Shown in pieces: positions 1 to 7,123 of a DNA stretch of 33,865 bases (the stretch's first letter is position 1; each line of letters begins with the position of its first letter). The DNA comes from Elusimicrobiota bacterium. Lineage in GTDB: Bacteria; Elusimicrobiota; Elusimicrobia; UBA1565. Location of the stretch: contig NVTF01000010.1 in NCBI GenBank assembly GCA_002401485.1, positions 1 through 33,865 of the forward strand, in the 5' to 3' direction. The position numbers and the translations under genes are program-made. Under the pieces are notes generated by a model. It had not been told where the DNA came from and searched no databases. It saw only the letters and a list, made by a program, of their open reading frames with translations.

Positions 1-59
1 GGGGCGTGGAAGCGGGCGCTGGAAATCATATCGAGAAATCCCTGGGGGAGAAGACCTAA
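1..59 (+). CDS. possible C-terminal end of a gene entering from the left
   Basis: A plus-strand frame is open from base 3 to a TAA at 57-59 and would encode about 18 residues ending ...HIEKSLGEKT. No function can be read from so short a piece. The main support is positional: its stop overlaps the stop of the minus-strand gene at 56 in the form CTAA. The same stop-overlap architecture recurs at 11123-11126 and 21068-21071 in this window. Could be chance; the upstream sequence would settle it. Confidence 0.35.
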   Translation, partial: GVEAGAGNHIEKSLGEKT

Positions 60-2650
60 TTAGGAAAGTCTGAGATGCTTAACTTGATGGCGATGCCCCA
101 GCGGGGGCCCGGCAGCGCGCGCGCTAGTGAGAGCCGGTAATACTCCCCGGCAAATTCGAGAGCTTCTGCGGAGGGTGTTTCGTCGCGGCGAATCGCATCA
201 ATGACGCTTTCTCCCCATGCGACGTGCACCGCGAAAAACTCTGTCCCCGGGACTAGGAAGATGCGGGCGATCCAGAGATCGTTTTGACGGACGTCGTCGG
301 CCGCGATCACCGTCCGGAGGCGTTTATTTACGATGGGCAGTTCTTCGGGATGCGTGCGCATGCGGATCAAGTTCACGATATCGAGACGGTGCACGCTGCG
401 AGCCCCATCAAACATCGTTTCGGCGAAGGCCTTGTCAACGCGTGGGTCAAACAGCGGGTGCTTCAGTGCAGGCGCTCGGTTTTCGTACCAGCCCTCGTCT
501 CCGGGTTTGTTGCCGTCTATGGAATTCATCGATTTGAGCGCGCGGGCCGTGTGCAGGTCTTCTATTTTCCACGCGTCCATCGCGCCTTCCAGGATCGACT
601 TCGCCCGGTCTTGCTGCCCCTTCGTTTCGGGAGTGTCTTCTGTGAGCGATTGCTTCACGATGTTCACGAGTTGCCGGACCGTGGCTTTATAATCCGCATC
701 CTTGGCTGTGAGTTTGGAGACGACCGCGTCGACTTCTTCGGCGTCGCTTTTCCATTCCGGTTGGGGAATTTCCAGAATCGCCCGCGCCGTCCATTTCACA
801 TCGTCGTTTGTGAAATCGAGAAAACGGTGCACGTGGGCGGACCAGCCGGCGGGGATCGAGTCTTTTTCGGGATACCGCGCGTGAATGAGGCGCATGAAAT
901 TCTGGGCCTTTATCGCGTCGTTTTCTTCATGTGCCGCGTCGGCCAGAGCTGAAATCTCATCTTCATTGAGCGTATTGAGTTTCCGAACCGATTCGAGAAT
1001 AAGTTTCGGGACTGAGCGTCCCTTCACGCGGCGGGCAGGCCACTGCTTGGACCAGCGGCGGACGTTGTTCCAACCGACTTGTTTACCGTAGGCCCGGCGC
1101 AGAATTTTTAGAATCTCGGCGTCGGTTTTTCCGCCGTCAAAACTCTCGCCGATACGCCAGGAATTGAGTTCGTTAAGCAGGTTCATATAACTGCCGAAGA
1201 CCGAGCCAAAGAGCGCGTAGGACGGTCCGTCGATTTCGTACGGGACCGCCCAGCCCTTTTTGTCGATCCATCGCCGAAGTGATTCTTGGAACTTTTGGAA
1301 GCGCGCGTGGTTGGCTTCATGGGAGGTTGTATTGAGGTCCGCACGGCTTGGCATGACATAAGCCATTTGGTCTTCGCTTGGGTTGTAGTACGCGGCCGCC
1401 CCTTGATGTTCATCGTAGATGATAGGGATCCCGCGGCTGATGAGAAAGAGTACGGCGCGATAGATGCGCGCTGATAAGGTTTTGTCGGCGAGTTTCGCGG
1501 CGGCTTCTAGAATTTTTCGGGCAAGAAAAAACGAATTCCCGCCGCCCACGAGAAGGTAGTCCCCGACGCGGGCTGATTTCCGTTTGCCGGCGAGGGTGTG
1601 CCGCCGTACGACAGAGAGTTCGTGATTTTTGAGATGGGTGGTGTCCAGGATTTGCGTCGGATAGGAGAGGCGGTCCGACAGCCCGGTCAACAGACGTACG
1701 GGGTAGTCGGTTTCGGCCCGGCGGGATTGAGTGCGGAGGAAAACCGCCGCGGCGATGCGTTCGTCGAGGCTGTCGGATTTTAGAAATGAGTCCCAGAAAG
1801 CGAGCCCGTTTTGGATTGTCAGAACCGAATATTCATCCCGGCTTGTTTCAGAAACCGTGTAATTCTTGATTGTCTGATTGAACCGCTTTTTAACAAGGCG
1901 CGGGAGGCGTTTGTTGAAGGCTTTTACTTCCTTCAGAAACAAGGCGTGCTGACGCATGAATTCTTTTTTACCGACCTTGCGGGCCTTGTCCCACCGCTTT
2001 TCCAGCTCTTCGTGCATCAATTCTTCCATGACGTAGCGAACGTCATAGTCATCGATCGGCGTGTAGGCCTTGATGAAGTCGTCGCGCTCCTTGGCCTCGG
2101 AAATCGCGCGTATGCGCGCTTGAAACTCGTCGTTGATCAAGTCCGAGAGATCGCCTATCTTGAAAGTATTCGGGCCGACGATGATCCGGGTGGTTATGTT
2201 CGAGGCTTGTTGGGCGGGCGAAGGAGTATCCGCCGCGTTCACGGCGCCAACCGACTGTCTGTTATCGAAGATGATGGAGAGTTTTGATTGTTTGCTGCCT
2301 TGGCGTTGGAACAGCTGAGCTGTTTTGGAAACGAGGGTTTCCCGGCGGGCGGGGTTTGCTTCTACCCAGGGTCGATCGGGCTGCACTGTGATGCGGGCGG
2401 CAACGGGCGCCTTCGAAGCTAAAGGATTCGTTGGAATGGCAATTGTCTCAAGAACCGGCAGCATACTTGTGGGTAGGCCGGGCTGAATCGACTGCAGCGA
2501 GAGTGTCGGCGCCGCTAGACCCTGCGACAACATCGGTGTTCGGCCGACGATCACGGTTTTCAGGGAAACGGGCACGGAGCGCAGGGTCCGCGCGTGAGCC
2601 GGCGTCGCAGTCAATGCAAATAAAGCTAGGAATAGTTTTTTTCGGCTCAT
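56..2650 (-). CDS. exported 864-aa protein with an HEANH (HExxH-type) motif, putative zinc peptidase
   Basis: I do not recognise the family. The N-terminus is a Sec signal peptide (MSRKK, hydrophobic core, cleavage near AHA), followed by about 100 residues rich in Ser, Thr, Pro and Ala, then a charged, probably helical body. Residues 444-448 read HEANH, and a Glu in NELNSW lies at about 494. This spacing would fit a gluzincin HExxH...E zinc site; that is inference. A nearby stretch at about 410-435 (IYDEHQGAAAYYNP) is also acid and His rich. The ATG lies three bases after the stop of the metallophosphoesterase gene with no clear Shine-Dalgarno, so translation is probably coupled and the two form an operon. 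Most likely periplasmic or secreted. A non-enzymatic role cannot be excluded. Confidence 0.85.
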   Translation of the reverse strand: MSRKKLFLALFALTATPAHARTLRSVPVSLKTVIVGRTPMLSQGLAAPTLSLQSIQPGLPTSMLPVLETIAIPTNPLASKAPVAARITVQPDRPWVEANPARRETLVSKTAQLFQRQGSKQSKLSIIFDNRQSVGAVNAADTPSPAQQASNITTRIIVGPNTFKIGDLSDLINDEFQARIRAISEAKERDDFIKAYTPIDDYDVRYVMEELMHEELEKRWDKARKVGKKEFMRQHALFLKEVKAFNKRLPRLVKKRFNQTIKNYTVSETSRDEYSVLTIQNGLAFWDSFLKSDSLDERIAAAVFLRTQSRRAETDYPVRLLTGLSDRLSYPTQILDTTHLKNHELSVVRRHTLAGKRKSARVGDYLLVGGGNSFFLARKILEAAAKLADKTLSARIYRAVLFLISRGIPIIYDEHQGAAAYYNPSEDQMAYVMPSRADLNTTSHEANHARFQKFQESLRRWIDKKGWAVPYEIDGPSYALFGSVFGSYMNLLNELNSWRIGESFDGGKTDAEILKILRRAYGKQVGWNNVRRWSKQWPARRVKGRSVPKLILESVRKLNTLNEDEISALADAAHEENDAIKAQNFMRLIHARYPEKDSIPAGWSAHVHRFLDFTNDDVKWTARAILEIPQPEWKSDAEEVDAVVSKLTAKDADYKATVRQLVNIVKQSLTEDTPETKGQQDRAKSILEGAMDAWKIEDLHTARALKSMNSIDGNKPGDEGWYENRAPALKHPLFDPRVDKAFAETMFDGARSVHRLDIVNLIRMRTHPEELPIVNKRLRTVIAADDVRQNDLWIARIFLVPGTEFFAVHVAWGESVIDAIRRDETPSAEALEFAGEYYRLSLARALPGPRWGIAIKLSISDFPN

Positions 2651-2653
2651 TGC

Positions 2654-3700
2654 TTAGAGGGCCGCGAAGGCCATCTCTTCTCCCCTACTGGTGACGATGG
2701 TTTCACGTACGCCCTCGGGTCCGGCCTCCACCATGATGTAGTGAGAAATCTTCTGCCCCGGACTTCCGGGATAGGAATAGAGGGGGGACCCGCCGCCGCC
2801 GGAAAGCACGTAGCGAACACCCGCGTATTCGGCGTAGGCCAATGCGTGGATGTGTCCCATATAAACACGTTCGACGCCTCGGCGTGAGACAATCTCGGAA
2901 AATTCCCGCGCTCCTGTTCCAAAATAGGCACGGCTGGTTTTAAGGGCCTTCTCGGCTTCTTCGGCCCCTTGCTCCGGCATTTCGGCGGGCAGCGCCCACC
3001 GTCCCTTCAGATACGCGGGAGGGATATGCAAAGCGACAATCTTGATTTGATCCGTATCCAAGACCGAATCAAGCCAGGTTAATTGATCTTCTGATAAGGC
3101 ACCGCCGGAATCATCGAGACAAACAATTCGGTATCCGCCATGTTCGAAGAAAAAATCGGTATTGCGATAGGACGGGACGGCGCGGGACGCGAACGCCGCT
3201 TTATATAAGGATCGGTCGGCCGGTTTTTTTGGATTGGTTTTTTTACGGTCGTGATTTCCGATGATGGGGAAAAACGGCCGGTCCGCCACCGCCTCGAGTT
3301 TTTCGATGAATTTGGCGTAATTCTTCGGGGTCCCGCGGCTGACGAAATCGCCGAGCTGGAGCACAAAATCATGGGAACGGTCCTGCATATCGGTCATGAG
3401 GGATTGAAAGACCTTCTTCCCTTTAGGAGGAAACACGCGTTCAAACCAAAAGCGCCCGGGTTCCGAGTCCCCGATCAGGGAGAAGGTGAAGGTTTCATTC
3501 TTTCCTCGGGGTGTTTTGGCGAGCTCCGCGCGTTGGGCGTCGTGGCCCCATCTCGCCTGCGCGACGTCCGCGTCGAAGGGCCATTTAATAGTTTTGATTT
3601 GGGTCGCTTGCGTCGCTTGGTGCAAAGCGTCCATAGCGGGCGTGGAAAGCGCTGAGGCATTGTTGACCAATAGCAGGGCCAAGGACGCTTTAATCAGCAT
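2654..3700 (-). CDS. exported calcineurin-like metallophosphoesterase
   Basis: A 348-aa protein with an N-terminal signal peptide (MLIKASLALLLVNNASA). The metallophosphoesterase motifs are in order: GDSE at 77-80, GDFVSRG at 117-123, GNHD at 148-151, His in ALHIPP at 225 and GHIH at 282-285. The family binds two metals and cleaves phosphomono- or diesters; the substrate cannot be read from sequence. The first motif is GDSE rather than the usual DxH, so one metal ligand differs, as in some purple acid phosphatase-like members. It is first in an operon with the HEANH protein three bases downstream. The start is set by the signal peptide and by a TATACT box ending five bases upstream, which implies a leaderless transcript. 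Confidence 0.92.
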   Translation of the reverse strand: MLIKASLALLLVNNASALSTPAMDALHQATQATQIKTIKWPFDADVAQARWGHDAQRAELAKTPRGKNETFTFSLIGDSEPGRFWFERVFPPKGKKVFQSLMTDMQDRSHDFVLQLGDFVSRGTPKNYAKFIEKLEAVADRPFFPIIGNHDRKKTNPKKPADRSLYKAAFASRAVPSYRNTDFFFEHGGYRIVCLDDSGGALSEDQLTWLDSVLDTDQIKIVALHIPPAYLKGRWALPAEMPEQGAEEAEKALKTSRAYFGTGAREFSEIVSRRGVERVYMGHIHALAYAEYAGVRYVLSGGGGSPLYSYPGSPGQKISHYIMVEAGPEGVRETIVTSRGEEMAFAAL

Positions 3701-3705
3701 GCGCC

Positions 3706-3711
3706 AGTATA
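3706..3711 (-). promoter_or_regulatory. -10 box (TATACT) 5 nt before the metallophosphoesterase start
   Basis: On the minus strand TATACT is followed by GGCGC and then the ATG at 3700. No Shine-Dalgarno is present. Transcription would start at or next to the start codon. One of the series of start-proximal -10 boxes in this window. No good -35 is visible. Confidence 0.55.
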
Positions 3712-3827
3712 GCCATGCAGGGAGATTTTCACCTTCCCCTAAAGACCCGATTTTGACGTGGAATTGGGCCTATGCACGCCGTTCGTATGACCAGCTCGTT
3801 GGGAATAATATCGATAGTCCATATACA

Positions 3828-3856
3828 TTGACAAAGTCCAGAAATGGACTTATAAT
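3828..3856 (+). promoter_or_regulatory. consensus sigma70 promoter of the Xre/RES operon
   Basis: TTGACA at 3828-3833 and TATAAT at 3851-3856 are separated by exactly 17 bases, a perfect consensus promoter. The predicted transcript starts near 3863 and has a leader of about 24 bases containing AGGAGG at 3876-3881 before the ATG at 3887. The spacer is filled by a palindrome (separate entry), so the promoter is probably strongly autorepressed. Confidence 0.85.
3834..3851. promoter_or_regulatory. palindromic operator inside the toxin-antitoxin promoter
   Basis: AAGTCCA, four bases, TGGACTT: a perfect 7-bp inverted repeat lying exactly between the -35 and -10 boxes. A further AGTCCA half-site sits at 3816-3821, 19 bases upstream in direct orientation. 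This is where an Xre-type antitoxin, alone or with its toxin, would block RNA polymerase. Assignment of the binding protein is inference from position. Confidence 0.75.
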
Positions 3857-3886
3857 ATTAATCGCTAGGAACAAAAGGAGGGTGCC

Positions 3887-4291
3887 ATGACCAGTGAAGC
3901 TGCTGCGAAGTGGAAGGTAGACCCAAAGACGGCATCAGGACCGGCGCTTAGAACATTCTTCAAAATATCTGAGCGCTGGAAATTGAGCGTAGAGGAGCAA
4001 ATGAAATTGTTGGGTCTAACGGCACGGTCGACGTTTTTCAAATGGAAACAGGAGCAGGGTGGGCGTTTGACGATGGACACACTTGAGCGAATCTCTTATG
4101 TCCTGGGTATTTTTAAAGCGCTGAACATCCTTCTTCCGGATGAAGATTCCGCTGATGCCTGGATTAAGAAGCCCAACGATGCGCCGGCATTCGGCGGCAA
4201 ATCAGCGTTGGATCGGTTGATGTCAGGGCAAGTAAGCGACCTGTTTGTTGTGCGTCAGTATCTTGATGCTCAGAGAGGTGGGTGGGCATAG
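3887..4291 (+). CDS. Xre/ParS-type antitoxin of a RES toxin system
   Basis: A 134-aa protein with a helix-turn-helix region at about 30-70 and a C-terminal toxin-binding domain at about 70-134. The typical end reads AWIKKPNDAPAFGG, then ALDRLMSG and VVRQYLDAQRGGW. It should bind and neutralise the RES-domain toxin encoded next and repress its own promoter. AGGAGG stands five bases before the ATG, an unusually strong ribosome site for this window, as expected for an antitoxin made in excess. The stop overlaps the toxin start by one base (TAGTG). This stretch looks more AT-rich than its neighbours, in keeping with acquisition by transfer. Confidence 0.93.
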   Translation: MTSEAAAKWKVDPKTASGPALRTFFKISERWKLSVEEQMKLLGLTARSTFFKWKQEQGGRLTMDTLERISYVLGIFKALNILLPDEDSADAWIKKPNDAPAFGGKSALDRLMSGQVSDLFVVRQYLDAQRGGWA

Positions 4292-4986
4292 TGATTCCTG
4301 TCCGACATGTCGAACTAAAGCCGTGTTGGCGAATGATACCTTCAAGGTATCCCGAGGAGAAATTATTCGATCGCGTTTCTGAATCCAGGGATCGGGATGA
4401 GATCAATCAATTGGAACAATTGACCAATCCTCGTCTCAGGGAAGAACGGGGGGAGGTCCCAGGGTTTTCATCATCGGAGCGTGCAACAGGAAAGGGGAGT
4501 TCTTATATCATGGCCGCGTTCGCTTATATTAACCCGGAAGGAAGTCGGTTTTCCGATGGATCCTTTGGCGTTTATTACGCCGCCCGGACATTAGCCACGG
4601 CAGTCGCTGAATGTGTTTATCATCGCGAGTTGTTCATGCGGCGAACAAAAGAGCCGCCGATGCGACTTGATATGCGAGTGTTGACTGCAACCTTGAATGC
4701 CGAAATGCATGATATTCGAGGCATGAAATCTAAATTCAAAAAAGTCTACAGTCGCAAAAATTATTCTGAGTCTCGTTCGCTGGCTGTCCAGTTGCGCCAA
4801 GAGGGCTCGTTTGGAATCGCCTATGATAGCGTTCGGGATCCGGGGGGGGAGTGTCTCGCTGTTTTTAGACCGAAAGCTTTAGATCATTGTCGTCGAGAAA
4901 GGCACATGATATTTGAATGGAACGGGAAGAAAATTGCAAAAGTTTTTCAGTTGCAGGAATTTATATCCGAGGATGAATCCCCATAA
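4291..4986 (+). CDS. RES-domain toxin (NAD+-degrading family)
   Basis: A 231-aa protein if read from the GTG at 4291; an in-frame GTG at 4282 would add three residues. The 4291 start is preferred because AGAGGTGG at 4274-4281 is well spaced for it and too close for 4282. The three residues that name the family are visible (numbering from 4282): Arg89 in SRFSDGSFGVYYAA, Glu110 in TAVAECVYHRE, and Ser183 in IAYDSVRDPGG. Characterised RES toxins consume NAD+ by hydrolysis or phosphorolysis. No frameshift is seen and all three key residues are kept, so the toxin is probably active. It is co-transcribed and translationally coupled with the antitoxin. Confidence 0.92.
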   Translation: MIPVRHVELKPCWRMIPSRYPEEKLFDRVSESRDRDEINQLEQLTNPRLREERGEVPGFSSSERATGKGSSYIMAAFAYINPEGSRFSDGSFGVYYAARTLATAVAECVYHRELFMRRTKEPPMRLDMRVLTATLNAEMHDIRGMKSKFKKVYSRKNYSESRSLAVQLRQEGSFGIAYDSVRDPGGECLAVFRPKALDHCRRERHMIFEWNGKKIAKVFQLQEFISEDESP

Positions 4987-5092
4987 TGCCGCATTTTCAA
5001 AAAAAAGATCTGAGAAAGCGGCATCAGGGGATCTGCGCCCGTGTAGTCTGCAGTTAACCCCCATCCGGTAGCCCAACATCTCCTCAATTCGC

Positions 5093-5098
5093 TACACT
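5093..5098 (+). promoter_or_regulatory. -10 box (TACACT) 6 nt before the MscS-type gene
   Basis: CGCTACACT followed by GCCCGC and the ATG at 5105, without a Shine-Dalgarno. Nearly the same string (CGCTACACTGTCCCG) precedes the response regulator at 13238, arguing for a shared promoter form giving a leaderless mRNA. Confidence 0.6.
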
Positions 5099-5104
5099 GC
5101 CCGC

Positions 5105-6226
5105 ATGGAACAGATTCGCGCCTACGAGGAGCTCATCCTCGCCTATCTCAAAACAGAATTCTTAGGAATATCCATTCAACAGGCCCTCGTTGCCTTCGCC
5201 TTCATATTTGGCGGCTTTCTTTTACGAAAGGTGGTGGAACGCTTTTTTGCGGGTATAGAGAAAGCTGTTTCTAAAACCGAGACGCCCTATGATGATCTGC
5301 TTCTTGAGATCGTGCGGTATCCGCTATTGGCCGCCTGTGTTCCTCTTGGGTTTTATTTCGCGCTGCACACCCTGCCGCTGCCGACGAAGCCGGTCGATTT
5401 TTCAGCGCTTTTGTCCGCTGGGTTTAAGACCATCACGGTCATTTTCGTGGTCTGGGTCGCGATTCGGTTTGTGGACGGCGTTTGCAGCGTTTGGGAGGGC
5501 TACGCCAAACGCAGCGATTCGGAAATTGACGATATGCTCGTGCCCATCGTGCGGAAATCCCTTAAGTCCTTCCTGGTTATTGTGGGCGGTATTCTCACCC
5601 TCCAGAACATGGGGTATTCCGTCGGCAGCCTGCTCGCGGGATTCGGTCTCGGCGGCATGGCATTTGCGCTCGCCGCCAAGGACAGCATTTCGAATATATT
5701 CGGCTCGATTGTGATTTTTTGGGACCGCCCGTTTAAGACCGGCGATTGGATTCAGATGGGCGACATTGAAGGAACCGTCGAGGAAATCGGCATCCGGACG
5801 ACGCGCGTGCGGACGTTTGCAAACAGTCAATTAACGATTCCGAACGCAAAGTGGACTACGAGTGCGATCAATAATTGGTCCCGCATGAAGAAGCGCCGGA
5901 TTTCCACGACGATCGGCCTGACCTACGATACGAAGCCCGCACAGATGGAAAAAATTCTTGAGGCCATTAAAGAGTTGATTCGCAAGGACGAGGCGCTGCG
6001 TGATGATTTCTTCTTAGTGAACTTTAAAGGGTTTGGGTCCCATTCGATGGATATTTTCATCTATTGCTTCACTGTGACCACGCAGTGGAAGGAGTTCCTG
6101 GACGTGCGGCAGCGCTTCTTCTTAAATATCGCGAAGGAAGTGGAAAGTGCCGGTCTGGAATTTGCCTTCCCGACGCAGACGCTGCACGTCGCTAAGCCGG
6201 CTGAACTCGCTAAAAGCCAGTTGTAA
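5105..6226 (+). CDS. MscS-family mechanosensitive ion channel
   Basis: A 373-aa inner-membrane protein. Hydrophobic segments lie at about 20-45, 75-95, 105-125 and 150-185. They are followed by the family's pore helix and beta domain: GLGGMAFALAAKDSISNIFG at about 180-199, then FWDRPFKTGDWI and the beta-domain signature GTVEEIGIRTTRVRT. The C-terminal alpha/beta cytoplasmic domain follows. It opens under membrane tension and protects against osmotic downshock. Compared with E. coli MscS (286 aa) it has extra N-terminal helices, as in the YnaI/YbdG-like branch. It is a single-gene unit, flanked upstream by the toxin operon and downstream by a strong inverted repeat. The ATG is supported by the TACACT box six bases upstream. 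Confidence 0.93.
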   Translation: MEQIRAYEELILAYLKTEFLGISIQQALVAFAFIFGGFLLRKVVERFFAGIEKAVSKTETPYDDLLLEIVRYPLLAACVPLGFYFALHTLPLPTKPVDFSALLSAGFKTITVIFVVWVAIRFVDGVCSVWEGYAKRSDSEIDDMLVPIVRKSLKSFLVIVGGILTLQNMGYSVGSLLAGFGLGGMAFALAAKDSISNIFGSIVIFWDRPFKTGDWIQMGDIEGTVEEIGIRTTRVRTFANSQLTIPNAKWTTSAINNWSRMKKRRISTTIGLTYDTKPAQMEKILEAIKELIRKDEALRDDFFLVNFKGFGSHSMDIFIYCFTVTTQWKEFLDVRQRFFLNIAKEVESAGLEFAFPTQTLHVAKPAELAKSQL

Positions 6227-6245
6227 CCGTTTGGCTAATTCTCCT

Positions 6246-6285
6246 CGAATCGGATTTTTGAGGCTTTTTTAAAAAATCCGATTCG
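6246..6285. terminator. inverted repeat between convergent genes, probable bidirectional terminator
   Basis: A perfect 14-bp stem (CGAATCGGATTTTT against AAAAATCCGATTCG) with a 12-base loop that itself carries a T run. It lies between the end of the MscS-type gene (6226) and the end of the minus-strand gene at 6330. There is no T-tract after the stem on either strand, so classic intrinsic termination is uncertain. Confidence 0.55.
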
Positions 6286-6329
6286 TGATTAGGATCAGCT
6301 GATTGGGGGTTCGCGATGAGTTCTAAGAA

Positions 6330-6620
6330 TTAGGTAGTGGGTCCGTTTGCAGCGGATGTCGGAAACAACCCTTTAACGATGAGAGTCATGAACCCGGCCA
6401 TCTCTACGATGATGGCAACGCCGACAGATGTTAAAACCGTTTCCGATAGACCTAATTTAAGCGGCCCGTTTAAATACAGGAGGCCGAAGCTGCCTATGAG
6501 ACATAGCGGATAGGCCTTTAAAAGAAAGCTGACAATTCTTTCTCTCAGAGCGATGTTACTTGCGGCGGCGGCTTGACCCGAGTTTTCAACATCCAGGTCC
6601 TCTACCCGTTGACGCTTCAC
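6330..6620 (-). CDS. small two-helix membrane protein paired with an RHH regulator
   Basis: A 96-aa protein with a charged, soluble N-terminus of about 30 residues and two hydrophobic segments at about 33-50 (FLLKAYPLCLIGSFGLLYL) and 60-85 (VLTSVGVAIIVEMAGFMTLIV). No family is recognised. The start is GTG at 6620, nine bases after the stop of the regulator gene, with AGGA upstream, so the two form one operon. The pairing suggests a membrane partner, or a membrane-acting toxin, controlled by the upstream regulator; this is inference only. Confidence 0.75.
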   Translation of the reverse strand: MKRQRVEDLDVENSGQAAAASNIALRERIVSFLLKAYPLCLIGSFGLLYLNGPLKLGLSETVLTSVGVAIIVEMAGFMTLIVKGLFPTSAANGPTT

Positions 6621-6629
6621 GTCCTGTTC

Positions 6630-6890
6630 CTACGCTGTAACTTTTCCCTTCGGTGAGACTTCGTCCAATGCCGGTGTTGCGAGTTCAACATAGCTGTCTG
6701 ACTCATTATTCATAGCCGCGATGATCGCTCCTCCACGGCTGTGCTTGATAGCCCACTTAAAAAGACTGAGTGCATTATTGAGATATGCAGTTCTCGTGCC
6801 TAAGTTTGTTTCTGCTATTAGTTCGTCCAACTCCTTTGCGCTACTTTCCGACATATCGAATTGAATTCGAATCCGCCTCTCGTTATCCAT
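6630..6890 (-). CDS. ribbon-helix-helix-like small regulator
   Basis: An 86-aa protein read from the ATG at 6890. A further in-frame ATG at 6935 would add 15 residues, but GGAGGAG at 6894-6900 is correctly spaced for 6890 and the added residues look like leader. The N-terminal pattern RRIRIQFDMSESSAKELDEL is a beta strand followed by a helix as in CopG/Arc-type ribbon-helix-helix proteins. It continues with LIAETNLGTRTAYLNNALSL. It probably binds DNA as a dimer and may repress its own operon: a CTCAT/ATGAG palindrome overlaps the predicted -10. The downstream gene in the operon encodes a two-helix membrane protein. Confidence 0.75.
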   Translation of the reverse strand: MDNERRIRIQFDMSESSAKELDELIAETNLGTRTAYLNNALSLFKWAIKHSRGGAIIAAMNNESDSYVELATPALDEVSPKGKVTA

Positions 6891-6930
6891 CTGCTCCTCC
6901 GACTTGCTCCCTTGGCGTTGCCTTATTGTG

Positions 6931-6960
6931 CTCATATAATGAGTGTTTGTAAAGTGTTAA
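6931..6960 (-). promoter_or_regulatory. predicted promoter and operator of the RHH operon
   Basis: On the minus strand TTAACA (6955-6960) and TATATG (6933-6938) are 16 bases apart. The -10 is inside the palindrome CTCAT-ATA-ATGAG at 6931-6943, a plausible site for autorepression by the RHH protein. A leader of about 35 bases with a good Shine-Dalgarno follows. The rest of 6961-7123 holds nothing I can assign. Confidence 0.45.
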
Positions 6961-7123
6961 ATGGTGGTATATTGGGCGGTAAGCCCCAGATCAAAGGCGT
7001 TTCGACACGCTTTTTTGATAGAAAAAACCGTGTGATGCGGCCTGCAGTAGTTGCAGGGATCAGCAAGAAACCCTGGAGCGATGACGACGTTGTTTCCCTG
7101 TTGGATTGAAACTGACCCAATAC

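Noticed and set aside
284-952. 222-aa plus-strand open frame within the HEANH protein gene, and similar long antisense frames over other genes
   Set aside because: Antisense shadows of well-supported genes in GC-rich DNA; Arg/Phe-rich composition, no motifs, no promoter or ribosome site.
4987-5023. TGCCGC ... GCGGCA inverted repeat after the RES toxin gene as a terminator
   Set aside because: Only six base pairs with a 25-base loop and no T-tract. It may be chance.
3834-5023. Xre/RES region as part of a larger mobile element or prophage
   Set aside because: No integrase, transposase, terminal repeats or target duplications are visible on either side; only an AT-rich composition hints at transfer.
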